Assembly: GCA_035316885.1 (NCBI GenBank)
Contig: DATHII010000046.1
Coordinates: 1 to 11,080 of the forward strand
From: DASRTE01 sp035316885
GTDB lineage: Bacteria; Actinomycetota; Actinomycetes; Jiangellales; Jiangellaceae
Reading direction: 5' to 3'
DNA: 11,080 bases
Below the pieces are notes generated by a model. The model ran no database searches, was not told the DNA's origin, and saw nothing but the letters and a program-made list of their open reading frames with translations. Shown here in pieces: positions 5,703-11,080 of the stretch. Each line of letters begins with the position of its first letter. Position 1 is the stretch's first letter. Both the position numbers and the translations under genes were made by a program.

Positions 5703-6983
5703 CTAGGCCGTGAACCTCGGGAACGCGCCGGCGCCCGCGTAGCGCGCGGCGTCGTCGAGCTCCTCCTCGATCCGCAGGAGCTGGTTGTACTTCGCGACCC
5801 GCTCGGACCGCGCGGGAGCTCCGGACTTGATCTGGCCACAGTTGGTGGCCACCGCAAGGTCGGCGATGGTCGTGTCCTCGGTCTCACCCGAACGGTGGCT
5901 CATCATGCACCGGTAGCCGGACCGGTGGGCCAAGGCGACGGCGTCGAGGGTCTCGGTGAGCGTGCCGATCTGGTTGACCTTGACCAGCAGGGCGTTGGCG
6001 CAGCCTTCGCCGATGCCCCGGGCCAGCCGCTCGGGGTTGGTGACGAACAGGTCGTCACCGACGATCTGGACCCGGTCGCCGATCGACGCCGTCAAGGCCG
6101 CCCAGCCGGCCCAGTCGTCCTCGGCCAGCGGGTCCTCGATCGACACCAACGGGTACGCCGACACGAGCTCGGCGTAGTAGGCGGCGAGCTCGTCGGCGGT
6201 CTTGGCCACGCCCTCGAAGGTGTAGGAGTCGTCGCCGTGGAACTCCGTCGCCGCGACGTCGAGCGCCAACGCGACATCGGCGCCGAGCGTGAACCCTGCA
6301 TTCTCGACGGCCACGGCGATCAGGTCGAGGGCGTCGCGGTTGCTGGGCAGGTTCGGCGCGAAGCCGCCCTCGTCGCCGAGGCCCGTCGCGTAACCCTTCT
6401 CCTTCAGCACCGACTTCAGCGCGTGGTAGACCTCGGAACCCCATCGCAGCGCGTCGCGAAACGTGGTCGCACCGATCGGCGCGACCATGAACTCCTGGAT
6501 GTCGACGTTGCTGTCGGCGTGCGCGCCGCCGTTGAGGATGTTCAGCATCGGCACCGGCAACAGGTGGGCGTTGGGCCCGCCGACGTAGCGGAACAGCGGT
6601 AGCTCCGCCGAGTCGGCCGCTGCCTTGGCAACCGCCAGCGACACTCCGAGGATCGCGTTGGCGCCGAGCCGTTCCTTGTTCGGCGTTCCGTCGAGATCGA
6701 GCAGTGCCTGGTCGATCAGCCGCTGGTCGCTGGCCTCGAAGCCGAGCAGCTCGGGGCCGATCTCGTCGAGGACGCCGGTGACGGCCTTCTCGACGCCCTT
6801 GCCGAGGTAGCGATCACTGTCCCCGTCGCGCAACTCGACGGCCTCGAACTGTCCGGTGGAGGCACCGGAGGGGACGGCCGCCCTGGCGATCGTGGCGTCG
6901 TCGAGGGCCACCTCGACCTCGACCGTGGGGTTGCCACGCGAGTCGAGGATCTCGCGGGCGCCGACAGCGTCGATCGTGGCCAC
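5703..6983 (-). CDS. eno: Enolase (phosphopyruvate hydratase)
   Basis: Interconverts 2-phosphoglycerate and phosphoenolpyruvate in glycolysis and gluconeogenesis, with Mg2+. The 426 residues are full length for the family. The N-terminal domain has AREILDSRGNPTVEV (9-23) and the mobile SGAST loop (39-43). The barrel carries GDEGGFAP with proton donor E205, metal ligands D242, E283 and D310, and the signature LLVKVNQIGTLTETL (332-346) with catalytic base K335, then MSHRSGETED (361-370). The GTG start at 6983 has AGGAG 9 bases upstream (6997-6993). It appears to be the first gene of eno, ftsB-like, DUF501 and udgB, a common actinobacterial order. No key residue is missing. Confidence 0.98.
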   Translation of the reverse strand: MATIDAVGAREILDSRGNPTVEVEVALDDATIARAAVPSGASTGQFEAVELRDGDSDRYLGKGVEKAVTGVLDEIGPELLGFEASDQRLIDQALLDLDGTPNKERLGANAILGVSLAVAKAAADSAELPLFRYVGGPNAHLLPVPMLNILNGGAHADSNVDIQEFMVAPIGATTFRDALRWGSEVYHALKSVLKEKGYATGLGDEGGFAPNLPSNRDALDLIAVAVENAGFTLGADVALALDVAATEFHGDDSYTFEGVAKTADELAAYYAELVSAYPLVSIEDPLAEDDWAGWAALTASIGDRVQIVGDDLFVTNPERLARGIGEGCANALLVKVNQIGTLTETLDAVALAHRSGYRCMMSHRSGETEDTTIADLAVATNCGQIKSGAPARSERVAKYNQLLRIEEELDDAARYAGAGAFPRFTA

Positions 6984-7030
6984 GTCGGTCGTCTCCTGCG
7001 CGGGTTGCGGCGATATCGGGGTACGGCCGA

Positions 7031-7036
7031 AGCCTA
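7031..7036 (-). promoter_or_regulatory. Candidate -10 box upstream of eno
   Basis: TAGGCT on the minus strand, in the same GGTTAGGCT 9-mer seen before cfa, would give a leader of about 40 bases. It is the best promoter-like element in the 96-base gap between mazG and eno (6984-7079). No clear -35 at the right distance, and no obvious terminator hairpin for mazG, is seen in that gap. Confidence 0.3.
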
Positions 7037-7079
7037 ACCGTGGACGAGCGCCAAACCGCGGACCGCCCCGCCGCCCGCC

Positions 7080-8066
7080 TCAGCCGCCCGATGCGCCCTC
7101 GGCGCGGCGGACGGCCACCGCATACCGCCGGGCAGCGTCGCGCAGAGCCTGCTCGGGGTCGACGCCGAGCCTCCGTGCCGTACCCACGAGCGCCATCAGG
7201 GCTTCGCCAAGAGCCGTGGCGTCGGTCAGACCGGGTTGCGCGGCCGGCCGGGCGACGTCGACTCCTGCCCGCTCGGCCCGGTGGACGAGCTTGGCCGCGA
7301 GCGCGAGCGCGGGCAGCGTGAGCGGCACGCCGTCCACGGACGACGCACGCTGCTTCTCCTCGCGCTTGAGCTCGTCCCATCGCGCTTCGACGTGCTCGGC
7401 GGTCGTCGCGTGCGCCTCTCCGAACACGTGGGGGTGTCGACGCACGAGCTTGTCGACGATGCCGGCGGCCACGTCGTCGACCGACCACGGGTCGGACTCG
7501 TGCTCCTCGGCGATCCGGGCGTGGAAGACCACCTGTAGCAACAGGTCGCCGAGCTCCTCGCGCAGGTGGGCGGGATCGGTCTCGATGGCCTCGAGGGTCT
7601 CGTAGGTCTCTTCGAGCAGGTAGGTCGCCAGCGTGCGGTGCGTCTGCTCCCGGTCCCACGGGCACCCGCCGGGCGAGCGGAGCCGGTCCATCACGGCGAC
7701 GAGGTCGAGCAGGCGCGCACCCGGGAGGTCGTACGAGCCGGTGAGCACCTCGATCACCGGCGTCGCGACCGCGCGGCCTGCTCGTGCGGCCACCTCCGCG
7801 GCCAACCCGTCGGCCAGACCCGGGTCGCCGTCGGGAGAGCCGAGCCACACGACCGTGCCCTCCTCTGTCGCGTCGACCAGGGCGGCCGGGTCGGGTGCAG
7901 TGCGCTGTGGCTGGATGCCGGCTGCGTTCAGGGCCGGCGCCTGCGGGTGGTCGTCGCTCGCGGCGAGGACACGGCCGGACCGCAGGGCGTCCCAGGCAGC
8001 CGCCGACAGCAGCCCGGGTGCCACCCGCGGGCTGGTGACGAGCAGGACGAGCCGTCCGGTGGCCAC
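7080..8066 (-). CDS. mazG: MazG nucleoside triphosphate pyrophosphohydrolase
   Basis: Hydrolyses (d)NTPs to the monophosphate and pyrophosphate, cleaning the nucleotide pool in the cytoplasm. The catalytic alpha-helical domain covers about residues 115-240: MDRLRSPGGCPWD (126-138), LLEETYETLEAI (150-161) and LREELGDLLLQVVFHARIAEE (168-188), giving the ExxE...ExxD metal-binding set, then RRHPHVFGE (209-217). Residues 1-110 lack MazG motifs and resemble the degenerate tetrapyrrole-methylase-like region found before MazG in many Gram-positive proteins. Only one MazG domain is present, against two in the E. coli enzyme. The GTG start at 8066 follows the lipoprotein stop by 11 bases without a clear Shine-Dalgarno, so the exact start is less sure than the function. 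Confidence 0.93.
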   Translation of the reverse strand: MATGRLVLLVTSPRVAPGLLSAAAWDALRSGRVLAASDDHPQAPALNAAGIQPQRTAPDPAALVDATEEGTVVWLGSPDGDPGLADGLAAEVAARAGRAVATPVIEVLTGSYDLPGARLLDLVAVMDRLRSPGGCPWDREQTHRTLATYLLEETYETLEAIETDPAHLREELGDLLLQVVFHARIAEEHESDPWSVDDVAAGIVDKLVRRHPHVFGEAHATTAEHVEARWDELKREEKQRASSVDGVPLTLPALALAAKLVHRAERAGVDVARPAAQPGLTDATALGEALMALVGTARRLGVDPEQALRDAARRYAVAVRRAEGASGG

Positions 8067-8077
8067 CGCGCTGCGGG

Positions 8078-8710
8078 TCAGCCCGCCGGGGTTTCGGCCG
8101 GCGCGCCCGGGGCGGGCTCACCGTCGGCAGGTTCGGAGATCGAGCCGCTGGACGGCTCGAGCGCGATGCCTGACCAGGTGCCGAAGCGCGGGCTGACCTC
8201 GACACCGAGCGCGTCGGCCTCGGCTGTGAGCGCTTCGATCAGCTGCTCTTGGCCGCCGAACGTGTCGATCAGCGCAGTGGCGACGAGCTGGTCGCGGACG
8301 AACTCACGCAGGGTGGTCTCGGTGAGGGCGTTCTCCGCGAGCAGCGGCCCGATGTCTCCGTCTTGGGTCTGGGACAGGATCTGCTCGTCGATGAACGCGT
8401 CGATCTCAGCCTCGGTGACCTCGACGCCCTCGTCGCGCCCGACGGAGGCGAGCAACTCGTGCTGGATCGTCCGCTCCAGCAGGGTGCGCTGCATTTCTGC
8501 CTGGTCGCCGGTGGGCTCGCCGCCGTCGGGCGCGGACTCAGTCACCGCCCGCACCTGGTCCTGCAGCTCGCCGATCGTGATCCGATCGCCACCGACCACG
8601 GCGGCAGCCCCGATCTCGTCGGTGTCGCACGCGGTAATGATGGCGACGGTGGCGACACAGACGACCGCGGCCAAAGCCCGGCGGCTGTGCGACACGATGC
8701 TCGTCTTCAA
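8078..8710 (-). CDS. SurA N-terminal-domain lipoprotein
   Basis: A 210-residue exported protein. The N-terminus has basic residues, a hydrophobic stretch and the lipobox ITAC with the lipidated Cys at 28, so the mature part should be anchored outside the membrane. The segment from about 35 to 180, with VVGGDRITIGELQDQVRAV, TLLERTIQHELLASVGRDEGVEVTEAEID and LTETTLREFVRDQLVATAL, is the helical chaperone module of SurA/PrsA proteins. No parvulin prolyl-isomerase domain follows. A short Pro/Glu/Ala-rich tail closes it. Its role is probably folding of exported proteins, by analogy. The TTG start at 8710 is chosen because AGAGGA (8723-8718) stands 7 bases upstream and it places the signal peptide correctly. 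The open frame reaches 9130 only by running through the GH3 gene. SurA_N, mazG, eno is a common actinobacterial order. Confidence 0.85.
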   Translation of the reverse strand: MKTSIVSHSRRALAAVVCVATVAIITACDTDEIGAAAVVGGDRITIGELQDQVRAVTESAPDGGEPTGDQAEMQRTLLERTIQHELLASVGRDEGVEVTEAEIDAFIDEQILSQTQDGDIGPLLAENALTETTLREFVRDQLVATALIDTFGGQEQLIEALTAEADALGVEVSPRFGTWSGIALEPSSGSISEPADGEPAPGAPAETPAG

Positions 8711-8717
8711 GCGACGA

Positions 8718-8723
8718 TCCTCT
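8718..8723 (-). promoter_or_regulatory. Shine-Dalgarno fixing the TTG start of the SurA-like gene
   Basis: AGAGGA read on the minus strand, 7 bases before TTG 8710. The next in-frame candidate, GTG 8695, is more than 20 bases away and would shorten the basic n-region of the signal peptide, so TTG is preferred. Confidence 0.6.
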
Positions 8724-8748
8724 TCCTGGGGTGGCGCGAGACGACGGA

Positions 8749-8754
8749 ATCCTA
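8749..8754 (-). promoter_or_regulatory. Candidate -10 box upstream of the SurA-like gene
   Basis: TAGGAT on the minus strand is a good TAnnnT -10 and overlaps the TAG stop of the GH3 gene. It would give a leader of about 30 bases. No good -35 lies 16-18 bases upstream, inside the GH3 coding region. The 41-base gap 8711-8751 holds no terminator-like hairpin, so read-through from the sugar operon is also possible. Confidence 0.3.
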
Positions 8755-10302
8755 CGCGGACACCGGTGGCACGGCGCTCCCCCACCCAGCGCCCGGCCCT
8801 GGGCCGGGCGCGACCACGGTGCCGGCGAGGAGGTCGGCGGCGGCCTCGGCGGTCACACGAGCGGCTCCGAAGGCCAGCACGTACCGCTGCCCGAGGACGA
8901 TCGGGTCCGCGGGCAGGTCGTGGTCGACCACGACGAGGTCGGGGCGGATCTCGCGGATCGCGGCGACGACCGCCGCCTGCCATGCCCGGCGGCGCACCCC
9001 CCGCACCGATACGACGACCGGACGGTCCTCGTAGCCGGTCAGAACAGCGCTCGGGCCCGGCCCCGACTGGTGCAGGCGCACCACCACGGTTCCAGGCAAC
9101 CGCCGGGCAAGCGGTGCGCCGATCCCCCATGGGACGTCACCCGCTGCGACCGACGGCTCGTCGTGCAACTCGAGCACGACCGGTGCGGCGGCCAGCGTCA
9201 CGTCGCCGACGGCCACGAGAGCGCGCCGGGCCGCCTGTACGCCCGCCGGCTCACCCACACCGTCCCGGCTGGACACCGGGGCCCCGCGCGCCCACCGGCC
9301 GACCGAGCGGATCCGCCGGGCCGCCTCAGCCAGCCGGTCGTAGGGCAGCCGTCCGGACTCCACGGCGGCCACCAGCGCCGCAACGATCCCCTCCACGGTC
9401 CCGGAGTCGGTGCTCTCCCCCCCGACGCACAGGGCGTCGACGCCCGCCAGCAACGCCTGCACACCAGCCTCGGCGTGACCCACGGTCCGGCTGATCGCGT
9501 GCATGTCCAATCCATCGGTCATGACGACGCCGTCGAAGCCCAGCTCGTCGCGGAGCAGACCTGTGATCACCGCCCGGGACAATGTCGCGGGCGTGTCCGG
9601 GTCGATCGCCTCCACCTTGATGTGCGCGGTCATCACGATCTTCACCCCGGCGGCGACAGCCGCCCGGAAAGGTACGAGTTCTCGCCGGTCCAGCACCGAC
9701 GCCGGTGCCGACACCGTCGGTACCGTGACGTGGCTGTCCTCGTCGGTCGCACCGTGACCGGGAAAATGCTTGGCGGTCGCGGCGACGCGCCAAGACTGTT
9801 GGCCGGCGACGAACGCGCTGACCTGCCGCGCGACGAGCCGCGGATCCGAGCCGAACGCCCGTACCCCGACGATCGGGTTGAGCGGGTCGACGTCGACGTC
9901 GGCGACCGGCGCGAAGTTGACGTCGATGCCACACGCGCGCAGGCGCGCGCCGAGCGAAGCCGCGACCGCGCGGGTCAGTGCCGGATCGTCGACGGCACCC
10001 AGGGCGGCACTGCCGGGCAGGTCCGATCCGGTCGTGGCGTCGAGACGGGTGACGTCGCCACCCTCCTCGTCGATCGCGACGAGCAGGTCGGGGCGTTCGG
10101 CGCGTAGCCGCGCCGTGAGCGCAGCGACGCCCATGTCGCCACCGCCCGGATCGACGTTGCGGCCGAACAGGACCACGCCGCCGAGACCCTCCCGGATGAG
10201 ACCGGCCAGCCAGTGCGGCGGCGCCGTCGTGCCGCCGAAGCCCGGGAAGAGTGTCGCGAGGGCCAGGCCCCGCAGCTGCGCGGGGTCGAAGGAAGTGTCC
10301 AT
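8752..10302 (-). CDS. Glycoside hydrolase family 3 beta-N-acetylhexosaminidase (NagZ-like)
   Basis: Releases terminal beta-linked N-acetylglucosamine from chitin or cell-wall oligosaccharides. The 516 residues begin with the TIM-barrel domain (about 1-340): VAIDEEGGDVTRL (75-87), the NagZ-type loop KHFPGHGATDEDSH (178-191) whose D189 and H191 form the acid/base pair, and VMTDGLDM (260-267) with nucleophile D263. A further 170 residues form a C-terminal alpha/beta domain, as in the two-domain Gram-positive enzymes; the short E. coli NagZ lacks it. No signal peptide is seen, so it should act in the cytoplasm on imported sugars. The ATG at 10302 lies one base after the stop of a sugar ABC permease and has AAGGG 5 bases upstream (10312-10308). 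That pairing recalls the das genes of Streptomyces, where a GH3 hexosaminidase follows a GlcNAc-oligomer transporter. Residue matches are strong; the exact substrate is inferred. Confidence 0.92.
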   Translation of the reverse strand: MDTSFDPAQLRGLALATLFPGFGGTTAPPHWLAGLIREGLGGVVLFGRNVDPGGGDMGVAALTARLRAERPDLLVAIDEEGGDVTRLDATTGSDLPGSAALGAVDDPALTRAVAASLGARLRACGIDVNFAPVADVDVDPLNPIVGVRAFGSDPRLVARQVSAFVAGQQSWRVAATAKHFPGHGATDEDSHVTVPTVSAPASVLDRRELVPFRAAVAAGVKIVMTAHIKVEAIDPDTPATLSRAVITGLLRDELGFDGVVMTDGLDMHAISRTVGHAEAGVQALLAGVDALCVGGESTDSGTVEGIVAALVAAVESGRLPYDRLAEAARRIRSVGRWARGAPVSSRDGVGEPAGVQAARRALVAVGDVTLAAAPVVLELHDEPSVAAGDVPWGIGAPLARRLPGTVVVRLHQSGPGPSAVLTGYEDRPVVVSVRGVRRRAWQAAVVAAIREIRPDLVVVDHDLPADPIVLGQRYVLAFGAARVTAEAAADLLAGTVVAPGPGPGAGWGSAVPPVSA

Positions 10303-10303
10303 G

Positions 10304-11080
10304 TCAGCCCTTGACCGCGCCGGAGACCAGGCCGGATGTCATGCGGTGCTGGATGACCAGGAAGAAGATGACGACGGGAATCGCCAGCAGCGTGGACCCG
10401 GCCATGATCCCGCCCCAGTCCGTTGCCCGGTTGGCCTCGGTGAAGCTCTTGAGCCAGACCGTCAGCGGCTGGTTCTCCGGCCTGGTCATGATGACCAACG
10501 CGAGCGTGAACTCGTTCCAGGCCTGCATGAATGCGAAGATGCCGCTGGCCACGAGGCCTGGGGCCATCAGCGGGAGTGTCACGCGGAAAAAGGCCTGCGT
10601 GCGGCTGCAGCCGTCGACCATCGCCGCTTCCTCGAGCTCCAGCGGGATGCCGTTGACGAATCCCCGCAGCAGCCAGATCGTGAACGGCACGACGGCGGCA
10701 ACGTAGAGCAGAGTCAAGCCGAACACACTGTTGAGCAGGTTCCAGCCGTCGAGCATCTTGAACTGGGATATGAACAGGCCCTCAGCCGGGATCATCTGGA
10801 CGAACAGGATGGTCAGGATGAAACCCGTGCGGCCGCTGAACCGGAACCGCGAGACCGCCAGTGCAGCGAGGAACGCGAAGAGCAGCGTCACCGCGACGGT
10901 CAGCAGCGTGATCGTGGCGCTGATCCGCAGCGAGGTGAGGAAGTCGCCGTTCTCGAAGACCCGGCCGAAGTTGTCCAAGGTGCCGCCGAGCGGGAGGAAG
11001 GTCGGCTCCGGGCTGCGAATCTCGTTGCCCGGCAGGAACGAACTGTTGACCATCCAGTAGACGGGAAAGGCCCACAGCAC
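10304..11080 (-). CDS. Sugar ABC transporter permease, MalG/CUT1 type (partial, N-terminus beyond right edge)
   Basis: One of two membrane subunits of a binding-protein-dependent sugar importer. The 258 visible codons include hydrophobic segments near residues 1-12, 53-77, 87-100, 116-138, 174-200 and 226-244. The EAA loop EEAAMVDGCSRTQAFFRVTLPLMAPG (150-175) contacts the ATPase, and the C-terminus GLVSGAVKG is the standard MalG-group ending. A periplasmic-type loop follows the first visible helix, with NSSFLPGNEI and DNFGRVF. The frame is open at the window edge, so the first codon shown is internal; only a short N-terminal part is missing. The matching permease, solute-binding protein and ATPase are not in this window. 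It is joined to the GH3 hexosaminidase with a one-base gap, so GlcNAc-containing oligosaccharides are the likely substrate, which is inference from context. Confidence 0.93.
   Translation of the reverse strand: MLWAFPVYWMVNSSFLPGNEIRSPEPTFLPLGGTLDNFGRVFENGDFLTSLRISATITLLTVAVTLLFAFLAALAVSRFRFSGRTGFILTILFVQMIPAEGLFISQFKMLDGWNLLNSVFGLTLLYVAAVVPFTIWLLRGFVNGIPLELEEAAMVDGCSRTQAFFRVTLPLMAPGLVASGIFAFMQAWNEFTLALVIMTRPENQPLTVWLKSFTEANRATDWGGIMAGSTLLAIPVVIFFLVIQHRMTSGLVSGAVKG

Noticed and set aside
8078..9130. 350-residue version of the SurA-like protein
   Set aside because: The extra 140 N-terminal residues lie in the GH3 gene in another frame, are Arg/Pro-rich, and would bury the signal peptide and lipobox inside the protein.
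2501..9494. Very long plus-strand open frames, for example 2501-3874, 5577-6602 and 7566-9494
   Set aside because: They are antisense to genes with complete catalytic motifs. Their translations are Arg/Pro/Ser-rich or repetitive with no domain, as expected in GC-rich DNA where stop codons are rare.
1..11080. Mobile element, CRISPR, RNA gene, toxin-antitoxin or defence system
   Set aside because: I looked for transposase or integrase motifs, regularly spaced direct repeats, tRNA-like folds and small gene pairs. None is visible, and coding content is housekeeping from edge to edge.

Overview
The window is very GC-rich, uses GTG and TTG starts freely, and carries TAnnnT-type -10 boxes. Its core order (SurA-like lipoprotein, mazG, eno, ftsB/divIC-like gene, DUF501) is the familiar actinobacterial one, so it looks like a chromosomal segment of a high-GC actinomycete. 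I do not assign a genus. All ten genes I can support lie on the minus strand, so transcription runs from high to low coordinates. The many long plus-strand frames are GC-driven shadows. No RNA gene, IS element, CRISPR array, phage gene or toxin-antitoxin pair is visible, and no gene-free stretch exceeds about 140 bases.

Layout from the right edge (upstream) to the left. (1) 11080-8752: the 3' part of a CUT1-type sugar ABC permease, then one base later a GH3 beta-N-acetylhexosaminidase; together they look like the tail of a GlcNAc-oligosaccharide uptake operon. (2) 8710-7080: a small SurA_N-type lipoprotein and a MazG nucleotide pyrophosphohydrolase. (3) 6983-3825: enolase, an FtsB/DivIC-like divisome protein, a DUF501 protein and a family 5 (UdgB-type) uracil-DNA glycosylase. 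These are packed with a 2-base gap and two 4-base GTGA stop/start overlaps, so they are probably co-transcribed from the 96-base gap upstream of eno. (4) 3775-2447: a type II NADH dehydrogenase with its own promoter. (5) 2304-1: cyclopropane-fatty-acyl-phospholipid synthase, a double-ACT-domain protein and a peptide deformylase (cut by the left edge), again joined by two GTGA overlaps.

The gene content is mostly housekeeping and metabolic. The two most informative non-coding signals flank ndh. Upstream is a near-ideal Rex (NADH/NAD+ sensor) operator lying across the -35 box and spacer of a promoter that would give a leaderless ndh transcript. Downstream, overlapping the ndh stop codon, is an 86-base nested palindrome. 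Its four GTTCACCA/TGGTGAAC octamers are spaced at exactly 20 bases, and nothing recognised explains it. I see no convincing evidence of an undescribed multi-gene system; the palindrome and the Rex-ndh promoter arrangement are the items most worth following up.
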